DNA of 64,000 nt. It comes from Pisolithus tinctorius. Its lineage: Eukaryota; Basidiomycota; Agaricomycetes; Boletales; Pisolithaceae. The notes under the pieces were generated by a model. The model made no database searches. It was not told the origin of the DNA and saw only the letters and a program-made list of their open reading frames with translations. Position 1 is the first letter of the stretch, and each line of letters starts with the position of its first letter. The stretch is taken from the NCBI GenBank assembly GCA_024663395.1, contig JANFAH010000045.1, forward strand, positions 62,001-126,000, in the 5' to 3' direction. The position numbers and the translations under genes were made by a program. Below, piece after piece: positions 21,281 through 32,807 of the stretch.

Positions 21281-21709
21281 CATGGTGGAGGTGCACAGAC
21301 CAGGTGTCAACTCCACTTGCCCTACCTACTAAATTGGGAACAATAGGAAACAGGCAACTGCCTAAAAGAGATGTTTCTGTTATTTGGTATTGAAAAAAGG
21401 GTGAAATGATGTCACAGATCAAAAAGAAAATCAACCATTTGGTGGTAATTTGGTTGTCACTTGACAGCACGCACGATCAACATACATGTTTCTATGGACA
21501 ATTTTATAGCAAATATTCCTTACTAGCGGTACACTGTACTAATCTGCTACTAATATCCTTGAGCATTGTCATCTACTGTGACAGCAAGCCCACCCATGCC
21601 AGCAAGTGCCTAGCGTCATATATATCTTAGAATGTACAAGTTTCCACGTTGAACTGAACGGCTGTAATTGAATCGTGAACGTGAGTGTATTCCGGAGGGT
21701 CTAGTGTGA
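21281..21709. other. Upstream region of the TET/JBP-like gene, no gene seen
   Basis: No supported ORF. CpG is scarce up to about 21640 and then rises sharply at the edge of the genic island. Confidence 0.5.
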
Positions 21710-22740
21710 CTACGATACCGAAGAGCGTAGTTCGGAGAGAGAATTTCTCGCCGTCGCCCTCCTGAACGCCTCCAGTTCTTGAAGCAGCTTCATGTTGGCT
21801 GCCTCTGCTGCCTCACGTTGTTCGCGTTCTGCCTTTGCAATCTCTTCAGCCACCTCGCGTTGCTCACGCTCCCGTTTCGTAGTTTCGTCGGCTGCCTTCG
21901 CATTCTCTTCTGCCACCTCGCGTTGCTCACGTTCCCGTTTCGCGGCTTCCTCCGCGGCCTGAATGGCAACCTACGGAACTGCTTCCACCGACGACAAGAT
22001 CGACGTCTTTTGTAGACGTTTCGCAGCACGAAGCTTCGTTGATACCCTGTAAAGCTTCGTGTTCCATAGAGTAACATAGATGTAAGTAAAACCTCCTAAA
22101 ATCAAAACAGAACTTTGAGCTCTCGAGCTCAGGGTCCGTATTAATTGCCTCTCGTTTCCATTGGACGGCCGTTCTTGTCTCGTGAGGCTTTCGTTCTGCA
22201 TCAAGCCTAGTGATCGTCATTCGCATTCTTGTCGTTGTCGTTGTTGCTGTCGCTGTCGCCAGTAATCGCGGTGGCTTCTGTACGATACCTTCCTCGCCCC
22301 ATTCGTAGTAGCACCACAGTATCACTTTCCGTAGCTTCGCATTCATGGTCCGTTGTCCCTCCTCGTAGGTCGCCACAGTCCTTTGTATCGCAGCCACTTG
22401 GATGTCGATCACACTTCGTTGCGGGTACCGGCTTTCCCTAGAATAGCATAGATGTAAGTAGAACATCGTATGACAAACACGAGACCTGGAGCTTCCGAGT
22501 TCAGTGCGTGAGTCCCTTACGCCTCACCTCCATCGAACGACCGTCCTTGTCTCGCGTGGCCGTTGTCCTGCGTCGAACCGTGTCACTGTCGTTCGTGCTC
22601 ACGTCGTCATCGCTAGTCGACACGCGACCAGCTCTTGGCACGTCAATGGCACAGCCACTGGAAATATATTCCCTATCGGGCAATCGTGGCGTTTGACAGT
22701 ACTTTTTTGGTGATGCGGCCACAGGCAAATTTTCCACATC
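21710..22740 (-). CDS. Unrecognised Glu/Arg-rich coiled-coil protein gene with internal duplication
   Basis: The C-terminal part (about 21960-21710) encodes a charged heptad-rich coil with repeats of KREREQREVAEE and ends at 21710. Upstream, several CpG-rich exons are likely (about 22430-22130 and 22740-22500), separated by intron-like segments ending in TTCTAG or TTTTAG. Two segments around 22143-22193 and 22511-22561 are homologous, including their intron tails, so an exon-intron unit of about 368 bp has duplicated. An in-frame stop near 21970 means the exact splicing is not solved. No family is recognised. It is CpG-rich like a normal host gene. Confidence 0.45.
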
Positions 22741-23024
22741 TTTGCCTCAGGGTACCTCGAGGGGGTTATCTGGCGTGTCGCTGGACCCCTCTTTGAGAGG
22801 AGTCGGTATCTGACGTGCCGTTGGACCGAATCCACACCCTGGGGCTTAATGTTTCATATCTGTTTCTTGTATTTCCTTCTTCCTGTCAAATTAGGAAGAA
22901 GTGCGAGCCAGCCATCGCTGGCATGACTGGAATACCCCTACCAGAAGTTGCTGTGGTGGTCATGTGTGGCAGTTGACCCCGGTGACGTGTAACCTCAACA
23001 GGACAACCCCCGACTGGAACTTAC
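22741..23024. other. Intergenic region between divergent genes
   Basis: The minus-strand coiled-coil gene and the plus-strand genes diverge from here. No TATA box or ORF is convincing. Confidence 0.4.
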
Positions 23025-23566
23025 ATGGAACTGCCAGCGTCGACCGCCTTGTCGCCAAGTACCACCCCTGATCAAGTTCGGAACAGCATCCTTGTCTTTC
23101 GGCACCTCTCTACACACGGAATACTCACCTTCTCCACCAACTCTGACTCGGACTCTATCCCTCCCTCGCACCGTCATTCCACCATCCTGCCCATCTCACT
23201 TCCTATCTACGTACCCCTCCCATCGCGAACCCAAACTCCAGCGTTGGACCTACTTGCACAGGCAATGAACTCTCTCCGTGATCATGGTCCACCTCGAGGC
23301 CCGATTACTTTTACCCCTTTGACGAGCCCGTACCTGGGCCCATTTTGGACGCTCAATCTACATTCCGTGAGTCTGTTGCGTGCAACGTCGCAGGAGGACA
23401 TTGGAAGATCTACTTGACATTTCCCCCGAGGGCAGGGCGGAGGGGTTTGCGGCGTTGGTAGGGCAGGAGCGTCTGGTATGTGTATGTAGATTCATTGCTG
23501 TTATTTTACTAATGGATGGGCACTAGGAGAGGCTGAATGGGATGCTAGAGCAGCGAATGTTGGAGC
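23025..23566 (+). CDS. Unrecognised short protein gene in the genic island
   Basis: The plus-strand ATG at 23025 opens a frame with 'QVRNSILVFRHLSTHGILTF' and a Pro-rich middle, running to about 23370. It then probably continues through one intron (ending GTCGCAG near 23392) into 'LLDISPEGRAEGF' and a second intron (GTATGT near 23478 to CACTAG at 23527). The last exon ends '...MLEQRMLEL' at about 23566. I do not recognise the family. Codon and CpG use match the MAU2-like neighbour 30 bp downstream, on the same strand. Confidence 0.45.
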
Positions 23567-23597
23567 TGTGATCTGAGATCTGAGCCTATGACACGAC

Positions 23598-24992
23598 ATG
23601 TCACACTTCGTAATCGACATAAACCCAAGGCCGCAGAAAAGACTGCGCACGGACCCAAATCTCGTAGACTTTCCAGAGACAGCGTCAGATCCACGCTGTC
23701 CATCAGCGTTGTTGTCCTCTACTTCTGTACTGCCGGCTCGACCTCCGACGTTGCCGGGCTTGAAGTCTCTGCCACCCCATGTGCTGCTCCTGGCTTTGCC
23801 AGCGCTTCTCTTGCATCCCCAGACACACGAAAAATATACCTTGTCCCTTTTCTTGTCTCTAAAGGCAATACGGTTGTGCTTGCAACTACCAGCTCCGGCT
23901 CCTGACGTGGAGTGCTATGCATGGACAGCTTTCCCAGAAGTGGGTATGAGGGATGTCAGGAGTGGATTTTGCAAGACAGGTGAACATGATTGGACAAGGG
24001 GACTCGAAGAAGAAGTGAGTATGTTGATCTGTAGAGCATCGTGTCCGCTTCCACCACTCACCGCCTCTCGAAGGTCGAGAAAGCAATTGGGAAAGGGGTA
24101 AGTTCGGGTCTCTATCCCTCTCCTATCCCTCTTACTCGGGTTCCCGAAGCTCTTACTTGCACAGAAGGTATGCCAGATGCGCATATATACAAGTATCCTG
24201 CTCATTGCTTCTCCAGCATCCCATTCTTAGACATCTCCGTCACCATCTCTCGCTCCTCAACGCCCACTTTGCATTTTAGCAGTCCAATACAAGGTTTGCA
24301 CGTGCTGTGCTCCGTAGATTGATATCGACCTTTGTTCCATCGGACCCTCTTACAATCGTATATGCGGCTCACCTCGCTCTCATAACTCAGCTTACATCCT
24401 CCCCGCTTGCATTCCCATTTTCTCATGGCAAGAGTACAGGGTCATCTGCTTCTTTCCAGTCACATACGACTCCTTCGGAAGTACGGGCTGCTCTAACTGC
24501 TTTAACAAACTTCCCAGCAATCGCTGCACAGAACCAGCATTTCTCGATGTTGAAACTAGTCGCTGTGTTGCGCCTACGGGTGTTGGTTGCGGCTGAGATG
24601 TGGGACATGGTGGGAGATGCGCTAGAAGATGCCGAGAAACTGTTGTCGTTGGTTTTCGACGATGGCAGTAGTACTAAGGAAGGCGGTCAGGAACGTGGGG
24701 TGAAGAGGGGGGCTTCCCAGTTTTGACACGCTTGTACATCACAGCCAAGGCCTCAGACAGAGCCTGGCGATAAAACATTGACGGAACAACCACCCGCGGA
24801 CGTAAAGGACACTGAGGAAGGCCCATTGACCGCTGCACTTGCTGTTCACACATGTATTCTCGGCATTGTCTACCAAACACATGGCGGACGTGCGCGAGCT
24901 ACTGTACCTCGCCTGGCTGCCCTCCATTCTCTAATAGAAAGTGGTGCACCAGTCGGAGGTGTCAGTAACGGCAGCCGTGTCGGGGGAGGGGT
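23598..24992 (+). pseudogene. MAU2/SCC4-like cohesin loading factor, with nonsense mutation and truncated C-terminus
   Basis: MAU2/Scc4 partners Scc2 to load cohesin on chromatin; it is a TPR-like helical protein. Regions I associate with fungal MAU2 proteins are 'PPHVLLLALPALLLHP' and 'DVECYAWTAFPEVGMRDV' (about 23780-23960), then after introns 'HPILRHLRHHLSLLNAHFAF' (24200-24276), 'ARAVLRRLISTFVPSDP' (24299-24350) and '[16 protein letters not shown]' (about 24885-24932). A TAG at 24277-24279 stands where Trp is expected, and a TGA occurs at 24724. The usual C-terminal half is missing and another gene begins at 24993. Recognition is by motif memory; the broken state could be real or a sequencing error. 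Confidence 0.55.
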
Positions 24993-26175
24993 ATGATGGG
25001 CCCATACGACGGCCCCCACATTCGCGACATACTCTTACCATATGCACGTGCACATCTTACCACCAGCTATGTCAAATACACGGAACAGGGAGTGGAGCAG
25101 GTATGTGTTACCATTGCTCTATACATAAAAACACCCGCTAATACATTGACCATGCACGCATAGATCCTGCTCGAGACGCTGGCCTCCGTGCCTTTGGCAG
25201 ACGCCATGTCTTTCTTACTCCCTACAGACCCGTTCGAGGCACTCGCCAAACACTTGAACTCTCTCAACCTTACACTGTATCAAGAACGATGGTCTGCCCC
25301 ACAAGGTGCAATCGACCTCATCAGAGATGTCTTTCCGCCACTCACCAGACTCAGATCCAAGAAACGCTGTTTCGAACCACAAAGTGATCCTTGTAAGTCG
25401 GCGGGCGCCTGCATATAGTCATACATGAAAATTACGTGATACATAGACGACAAACTTTCCGAGTTGTATAGACCAATGTCGCCCGTGTTAACTCAGCGAA
25501 CGAGACACAAAAGCCCCAAACTCGGTTGTACAGGTGCCCTGGCGTCCGTACCACAGACTGGGTCGTCGTTGCAGGATCATTTGATCCTAAACCCCGTCGC
25601 CGATGAGGTGATCACAGAGCTTCCTACTCCGGATATAAATGATGTCCTGAGAGTAAAATGTAGCCGGAGTGGCCTTGTTTACCGATGCATTATTGCCTAG
25701 GCATGTTCGGTACAAGACGGATGCAGCAATGCAGGCGAACGTCTGGTCTTTGTTACAAGTAACATCCAAACCTCACGAAAACGCACCAGATGGACTGCAT
25801 GTTGCCGACTTCTTGAGGTCTGAGTCACCAATCCGCCAGATTTCTCCCTTGGATTCGCCTCCGCTCTTTCCGTGCGACAGCGGAACGGGCAATCAATTAA
25901 CACAGAAACACGGAAACATCTGTGAGAGGACTCGTGACCTCAATTTCGCAGCTGACAGTGACATAGTGCCTCCGCTTGAGCACGTGGCACAACAAGTCAT
26001 CGAAGAGGAGGAAGGCGGTCTGCATGGACAGCAAATGGAGGTGGTGAATGGATGGTGTGCATCGATAGCAGCATTGTGTTGCTGTGTACTCGACATTGGA
26101 GATGACATCTCTTTTGATAGGTGCACATGTCGTTTCCTTGCCACCGTCCTACCACTCGGATTTATCGTTGAATAA
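24993..26175 (+). pseudogene. Unrecognised multi-exon gene with a frameshift
   Basis: ATG at 24993 begins 'GPYDGPHIRDILLPYARAH'. Exons are 24993-25100, 25164-25392 and 25447 onward, with introns GTATGT...TAG (63 nt) and GTAAGT...TAG (54 nt) and matching phases. The third exon reads 'SPVLTQRTRHKSPK' and 'PVADEVITELPTPDINDVL', then shifts frame near 25665-25675. It resumes as 'LFTDALLPRHVRYKTDAAMQ' and stays open to 26175. I do not recognise a domain. It follows the MAU2-like gene directly. Confidence 0.5.
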
Positions 26176-27440
26176 CGACGTAGACGAGTCATGGGACATG
26201 TCACCATCACAATCACCGCTCACCTCGTTGGCTGCTGATAAGATGGGTATGTTACCCATTTATTCTGCGGCCGGAACGTTGCGACATATCCATGATGCTT
26301 CCCCCACTTAGAAGAGATCGAAATACCCAGGACTGGGATGTTTGGGCGTGGGAGCGAAAACCATAGGAATGCGATACCTGATGTCGCTGGAAAGAGATGC
26401 GCTTACCTTTCCTCTCGTTGTACTTGGCGCATTTTGTCATGCGTCTTTACACAACTGTTCTGTTGTAGCGCTGGGTCTTTCATCGCATCAGTCATCTCAC
26501 CTACGCCCGTCGCTGCGTCCAAGACCTACAGGGTCCCCCCTCTCAGTCCCGCCAATTCGATTCTCGGGCAACCTCATCAACCACCGCAGAGCACGATCTA
26601 ATTGTAGATGTAAGGGTACCTCCAGTCATCGACACGGTTGTAGGGGTAGATTCGGAGGCGGGCCTCGACGCCACCCTAACGAAGATCTGCGCATCACCTC
26701 GTGATCCAGTAGCTTATATTTTGGAGAGACTGGACGAAAAAGATGTATTGTTGATGGATGGTGAAGTCTTTGGCTACTTGGGTCCCCGCTGTGATTCCTA
26801 ACCTTTGCACAGTGCCAACTATCCAGCCACCTACGAAACATCCAAGAACGCGCTTTCCACAACGGATGGCGAGCCTGGTGGCGTCCGAGGGGGGAACTAA
26901 AGTAGTCACCGGTGCCATGGAAGAACAGACCGCCATTTTTGGAACCTGCGAAGGGATTAAAGGCCTTGTCGCTTAATCTATCATGGGTGTGTTTCCTATA
27001 GTTTCGGCAATTGTGGGTCATTGCTTTCGCTGTTGGCATCACAGGCGCTTCCTACTATCAATCTCTTTCCAATGAACATGGAGTGCTGAAAGTTTGATAG
27101 GCCGTTGAAAGATCGATCCCTAGAGACGGAGAAGTTGCACGGGTCGATGGCGCATTGGATATGGTCAACGCCGGTACAACCGGTGTTATCCATGCCGTTA
27201 ATGACCAAGAAGACGGGGCGAGCACAACCAACGTTTTACGGGGATTCGAAGGGTTGGGTGCAAGCCCAACCCCACTGGGCAGACAATCCAAAGATGAGGA
27301 GGTGGAGTACTGGTGGGAGAGGGATAGACTTGCAGGGGTGGGCTGGATAAAGAGATTTGGAGTGAGGATAAGAAATGGATGGCAACAGCAACGAAAAGGC
27401 AGAAATGGATATGTCCCCCAGTCATCAATAAGCTGATCTG
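26176..27440 (+). pseudogene. Degenerate host-like coding remnants
   Basis: CpG content is still normal, but ORFs are short. Readings such as 'DLIVDVRVPPVIDTVVGVDSE' to 'VLLMDGEVFGYLG' (about 26595-26780) and 'KVVTGAMEEQTAIFGTCEG' (about 26900-26970) look like remnants of one protein with frame breaks. No family could be named. CpG falls abruptly after about 27440. Confidence 0.3.
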
Positions 27441-27639
27441 AAAAATTCTGCATTTGCACAGAGTCATCAATAAGCTGATCCAGAATTCCATAACCCATCC
27501 ACCACCTAGCCACATCACCAGTCATCTGTGCCAGTCATCTCTAAAAAAACTCTCATTCCCCCCATCACCCCAAATTCTGCAGATCATTTTCATACCCATA
27601 GGCTCCTCCCTTCTGTGGTTCTGCCTTCCTGCCAACTCC

Positions 27640-28275
27640 ACCTCTCACCAGTACACATACCCTCTGTCTGTTGGAAGATACCCCCTTTGCTGTTGTTCCT
27701 TTTACTCTCATTTACCACTTGCCAGACTATTTCATGTGCATCTGTACTTTGCTGACATCTGTCATCCATTCCTTTATTTTATGGTCTTTTAGTTTTTCTG
27801 CCCCACCTTACTCAGACTTGTACCTACATCCCATGTACTATATAATTCTGCTGTAGTGTCAGAAAATATACCACCCATTTCTGGGGTCACTATCTGTGTG
27901 TGTTTCACAAGTTCAAGAGTTCCTAGAGCCTAAAAGCATCTATCAAGTCTACAGCATCTACAGTGTCTTCAGTGATCTCCATGTCTCCTGTGTCCTCCAG
28001 TCCATCACACCTTATCTTGCACCTCCCTCACCTCAAAATACACTCTTCTTGTCACATATCTGTCTCTCAGAATTGTGTATACTTGTCTTGCTGTCCCCTG
28101 CACATCAACAACCCTCCAGAATTAAATTCCACAATCCTCACATGTATACCCCACCCCTTCTAGTATTATCCTCAACTTCTCCTTCCACTCAGCACCCCTT
28201 TGGATGATCCTAGGGAATTCTCTCTACAGTCTTCCTCTAGTCACACACTTCCCAGAAGATGTGTCACACAGTGCA
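27640..28275 (+). repeat. LTR remnant of the Gypsy-2 family, plus orientation
   Basis: It matches the reverse complement of the Gypsy-2 5' LTR in several blocks, including the TATA segment (CCATGTACTATATAATTCTG near 27830) and the last 100 bp (CACTCAGCACCCCTT near 28185). No primer site or gag follows, so it is a solo or truncated LTR. The 5' boundary is approximate. Confidence 0.65.
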
Positions 28276-28439
28276 ACCCAGTCTGTGGCCCAGATGACAA
28301 CAACCACAATGACTTGGACACTCAGGTACATGAGCACATAGGTGTTGTGCAACCAAAAATGGTAAGGGGGCAGCTCAAGGTGTAACAAAATGCCTTAGAA
28401 TGATATTACTCACAGATCCATCTGCATGTCATGACAATG

Positions 28440-28850
28440 GTATATTATCCCATTGAGAGGCCCATCCATATTGTTGCCAACTTTGTAATCTAATCATAGA
28501 GGGGCCCATCTTTATGATGTGACCCTCTGCCATGATATGATAGGTGGGCCTGTCTTGATGTTGTGACTGGGGTGTACCCTACTGTGGATGGGCCAGTCCA
28601 TGTCTTATGGTAGCTCAGCATACTTACTTGGTCACAGATCTGTCTATATGTTGCAGCATCCTTACCCTCTGCAGGCCCATACATGTGTTGCTCTCACTCT
28701 AGGTCCTCAGGCCTGTCCATGTGTCATGGCTAACCTACTTTGATGGGCCCATCTCAGGGTCTATATACATAAGTGTTGGTGTTTTGGCACACAGGCTGCC
28801 CACATGTTGTGACTAAGTGTGACTACACTATGTGCTACAGAGCTCATTGT
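28440..28850. repeat. Degenerate minisatellite, unit around GGGCCCATCnATATGTTGTG
   Basis: At least seven degenerate units, each about 50-60 bp, share a GGCCCATC/GGCCTGTC core followed by an ATGTTGTGAC-like segment. Related units occur at about 12720-12800 and, inverted, at 50700-51055. Confidence 0.65.
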
Positions 28851-28913
28851 CCCTCTCAGCCCTTTCCATACCCATTCATGGAATATGCAGGGGAAGGTAG
28901 GATAGATACAACA

Positions 28914-29980
28914 TTACAAGGCATTCATACCATCCACCACTGCAAGATCTGCTTCACCTTCCATTCCCTCTTCTTCCAGCCACTCCCTGTCTCCCCATAG
29001 CACACCTGCTCCCCCTTGCACAGCCCTTGCACAGGCTTCCTCGCCAAAACATCTGACCACCCTCGCAGCTTCTTCGATTGTATTTGCAAATGCCCATATA
29101 ACCAAACACCTGTTATCCTTCATGCTGCACCCATCCGCGATATGCACAATCCTTCTCAACCATCTAATCGCTTTGAGGATCACCACCTCAATCTCTGCTC
29201 TTATCATGCGCTCAGAAATGCCTCGAACATGACAAGAATCTCACCATGTCGCTATGACTCACCCGATATCCTCTCCGCGAGTACCTCAATTTGCGCAGGC
29301 AAGGCAAACAAGGGCGCAAAGATAATTGCCTGGCCCAGATCGATGATAATATTGCACCCCCCCAAGGGAATACCGTTCGACTAGAAATCACTCTGCATGC
29401 ATTGCCCTGTAATTCTTGTATGATGGCCCATCTTTGAATCATGGATAAAGATGCCATGTGGCAATGGGCTGTCATCACATCAATCCAGTATGGTGGGAAG
29501 TATAACTGTGTTTTGATGGATGACCTTGTCAGGGGTTGTCTGCGGTGTTGACTCTGCAAGTAGTGGGATTGCCACATGTGGTGTCTCAAACAATCTGGCG
29601 ACAGCACAGGGAGGGGTATGATACCCTTATTACGAAGTCCGATGAATGTCACGAAGAGGTCTCTTGCCGAGGTAGGGACAAAGTGGTCCAGTTTACATCA
29701 TTTTGTAGCATGGGCCGAAATGATTTCTTTGTGAAAAATTTCTGGCATTTGCTCAGAAGATCAGTCTTCTGGATTTGTACCACCGACATGTTGCCGTTCT
29801 TCCACCAAATTGTGCATGACATCCTCAGGAACACGATCAACGAATCCAATGGAATCTATCAGTCCTTCCAGATGAGGCATGCTCGCAGATGACTGGGACA
29901 TGAACTGCAGGTAGAACTCAGTCCCATGCATGGTCCCACCCCTGTGAACACCACCACTGAAGCGATTGATGTCTTCCATG
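28914..29980 (-). pseudogene. CpG-containing host-like gene remnant, unrecognised
   Basis: Minus-strand readings include 'MIRAEIEVVILKAIRWLRRIVHIADG' with 'LVIWAFANTIEEAARVVRCFGEEA' (29207-28914), 'LGQAIIFAPLFALPAQIEVLAERISG' (about 29360-29270, followed by a GTGAGT donor) and 'MEDINRFSGGVHRGGTMHGTEFY' with 'LIDSIGFVDRVPEDVMHNLVEE' (29979-29770). These may be exons of one gene. Stops and frame changes between them suggest decay. I do not recognise the family; the last block only loosely recalls fungal transcription-factor middle regions. Confidence 0.35.
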
Positions 29981-30339
29981 TCGGCGCCGCTGTTACACCC
30001 CAGCCATGATCTCCATACCCCACATTGTAGGATGGATCGTCACTGAATGGTCCCTCGACACATCTGATACCACCCGCATCCGCAGTTGTGACTCGAGGTG
30101 CCGTGCATTCAATTGAAGCAGAAGGTCGGTCTGTGTCAAGGCATGGATTCACATTGCTGGCTTCCATGGCCTGATGTCCATTGAGCTCCTTGTTATTTGG
30201 AGGTCTGGAGAAACTCTGAAGCTGAAAGTAGGTAGGGAAAAACATGAGGCAGTGAGCAGAAAGAATTCTGAAGGCATAGAGCAATAGGGGCTTGTTGCAG
30301 AGGCAGTAGAATTTACTGACAGTTTCCTGTTTCAGCCTC

Positions 30340-31094
30340 AGGGAGTATGTATATGGCTCCCTACACCAGAATCAAATTCTCTCAGGGAGAAATTCTGCAG
30401 TCAGCCAAAGACGCTGCATGGATGAAAAATGTACCCTACAGTGCTGCTGTAGGCTCCCTCATGCACCTTGCTGTTGGAATGCACCCAGACATCACATTTG
30501 CTGTCTCTACAGTCATGCAGTTCAATAACACACCCAACATCACTCACTGGGAAGCCATAAAATGAATCTACAGGTATATCTCAGGCACAAAAGTGCTCAC
30601 CTTGACATTTGGAAATACAGAACAAGGCCTCAAGGGCTATACCGATGCAGATGGTGCTTCACAGGAGCATTGACAGGCTATCAGCAGATATGCATATCTA
30701 CTAGGCAGAGGAGCTATCAGTTGGGCTTCATGGAAACAAGAACTTGTCACACTCTTGACTGCAGAAGCAGTGTATGTCACAGTAACTCATGCAGCCAAAG
30801 AGGGCTTATGGCTTTGATGACTCATCTGGGAAGTTTTCATCCCACTCAAGTATCCTATCCTGCTGTATTCTGACAGCCAATCTGCCATCATGCTCACCAA
30901 AGATGGCAGCTGTCATGTTTGCACCAAGCACATTGACATATGATACCATTTCATTTGTTTTGCTGTGGAAAACCATTCCTTTCATTTGATTTATTGTCCT
31001 ACTGGTGGCATGGTCACTGATACCCTTACCCAACCTTTACCAAGCATCAAGGTGAAACATTTCACATCTGCACTTGGGCTTTGTACCAATTGAG
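30340..31094 (+). pseudogene. Copia-2 RNase H fragment, five TGA stops
   Basis: This is the 3' end of a Ty1/Copia Pol. It includes 'AAWMKNVPYSAAVGSLMHLAVG', 'GLKGYTDADGASQEH', 'GAISWASWKQELVTLLTAEA' and 'LLYSDSQSAIMLTKDG', which contain the RNase H1-like Asp/Glu motifs. TGA codons stand at Arg positions near 30563, 30674, 30817, 30820 and 30952. The natural stop at 31091 is followed by the polypurine GAGGGGGAG. The 5' part is lost at about 30340. Confidence 0.85.
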
Positions 31095-31100
31095 GGGGAG

Positions 31101-31414
31101 TGTTGAGAATGCATTTCAGAATTACAGTAGCATCTTGGAGTTTCACCCAGAGGGCTTGGAATTTCCCCCTAACCTTTGGAATTAAATTCTGATGTCACTG
31201 CACTTAGTAATTACAGTACTATAGATTTTCCACACCATTATTTTCCACCTCAGTGACTGCTTCCTGCACTGAGGTGAGCATAGCTATACTTCAATTCATT
31301 TAGTTAGTATTGACATAGTGTAAAGACTCATACCTTTGTTAGGTACTAATAAAGTGACTACTTCATGCACTGAGACTCATACCTTCATTAATTCCATCAC
31401 TTTGGATTCCACCA
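31101..31414 (+). repeat. Copia-2 3' LTR (3' boundary approximate)
   Basis: It starts TGTTGAGAATGC directly after the polypurine tract. A direct repeat of GACTCATACCTT occurs inside, near 31327 and 31374. The end near ATTCCACCA is a guess because no second LTR is present. Confidence 0.55.
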
Positions 31415-31433
31415 AGGCAAGTTGGTTTGGCTT

Positions 31434-31757
31434 TTATGCAGGGTTGGAGATTGCCACAAGCACAGGAATGCAGATTTTGATCCTGGAGTGAGACAATGCA
31501 GCAGTGTGGTGAGCTGAGACTGCATTGAGTGCTGAATAGTTGTCTTCAGATTCCATGACAGCCTTCAGCACAGGTTGCCAGTCAGTGTTGACACACTTTT
31601 CACCAAGATGATTGTATAAGTTACTTTCTACTTTCCACAGTGGCATGAGGACAGCAGCATACTGATGAATAAAGTCCCATGCAATGGGATCCATGTGAGC
31701 AGGCAGAAATGACTTGGAGTGGTCTCTATGACAGATGTCAGTATAAACCATTGCCAA
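31434..31757 (-). CDS. Unrecognised ORF of about 107 residues
   Basis: The minus-strand frame contains 'DHSKSFLPAHMDPIAWDFIHQYAAVLMP' and reads like a real protein fragment rather than antisense noise, but no family is recognised and no ATG-based promoter is visible. It begins just after the Copia-2 LTR. Confidence 0.25.
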   Translation of the reverse strand: MAMVYTDICHRDHSKSFLPAHMDPIAWDFIHQYAAVLMPLWKVESNLYNHLGEKCVNTDWQPVLKAVMESEDNYSALNAVSAHHTAALSHSRIKICIPVLVAISNPA

Positions 31758-32726
31758 CTGTAGTCAGTACATATGGTTGAATTTTGGTATGGTTCCAGCA
31801 ATGTTGGATTGTGTCAGCTGACACAGTGTAGGAAAAGTCCAAGTAGCTGTATAATACAAGCTAGATGGATTAGATAACAACAATAAAATGAAGGGAACAA
31901 ATTGCTTGTCCCAAGGGATTCTGGACTGTTGAAACTACAAGGTGGGACTCTGCACTCTGTACCAGTAGTGTCTTGTGGTGTGTGCAGCATGTTCTGTGGT
32001 GTTGTACTGGTGATTGAGCAATGTGAGTGGTATATGTAGTTTGTGCACAGTGGTTTGTGAGGCATGTAGTGTAGATGAAGTGAAAAGGAAACTTGTAGTG
32101 ACCTTCTGAGTGCCAAAAGGTATCATTCTGTACCTAAGTACAGGGCTTTATAGTCCAGGCAAACCCAGAACCTAAGTAGGACAAGGTACAAGCAAAGGAA
32201 AGCCATGTGACAGCACATACACACAGGACAGGTTGCAACAGGGGCCAGGGGTATACTACTTACATAAAGGGAACAGAGAGCATGGTAAAAGAAAAGTGTC
32301 CAAAGGAAGGAAGTGACTGGAGCACAGTGGCTGTGGGTATAGCAGTGTGTGAGAGGGAGTGAGGGCATGGGAATGTAGTGAGGTAGGTGGGAAGGTAGTG
32401 TGTGAGCAGCAGTGGACATGAGTGGTGTGGGACATAATGATAGTTGCAGAACATTTGATGATAGGGGCTTATGTGTTTAGGGAATGTGGATTTCTTACAC
32501 CTGTGGGGGATTTAGATGCTGACCATCTCCAGTCAGCCATGTGGTGTGGAGGACATAACCAATGATGCCATATGGTGATGGAGAAGGTGCAGTGCCAAGG
32601 ATTTGAGAACACTGGTGAATGCCATGTAGAAGTGAAGGAAGCATGGTGCTGAGGAATGCAAGAAGACTGTTGAATGCCACATAGAAGTGTCTGGGCCAAT
32701 GATATAAGCACCTCATGGCTGCTAAG
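31758..32726. other. Spacer with a dispersed repeat
   Basis: 31850-32030 (minus) is homologous to 50310-50460 (plus), sharing TTTGTTCCC...TTATTGT and CACCAGTAC...CCACAGAAC. The copy at 50.3 kb continues into a segment found inverted at 51.8 kb. A short duplicated block (about 68-bp spacing) occurs at 32610-32690. No gene is seen. Confidence 0.45.
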
Positions 32727-32733
32727 TATATAA
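32727..32733 (+). promoter_or_regulatory. TATA box upstream of the Zn2Cys6-like gene
   Basis: TATATAA, 75 nt before the ATG at 32808. Confidence 0.45.
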
Positions 32734-32807
32734 TTGTTAGTGTGTGACTCAAACCTTTGCATCAATTTGATTCCTTCCCCCCCATTGACCTCTCTCTTGG
32801 TCATACC

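Noticed and set aside
28440..28850. CRISPR-like array at the minisatellites
   Set aside because: Units are degenerate, spacing is irregular, no unique spacers exist and the host is a eukaryote.
29770..29980. Fungal-specific transcription factor domain
   Set aside because: Only a loose impression from 'GTMHGTEFY' and 'VPEDVMHNLVE'; no zinc cluster or further domain blocks could be found, so the call was left as unrecognised.
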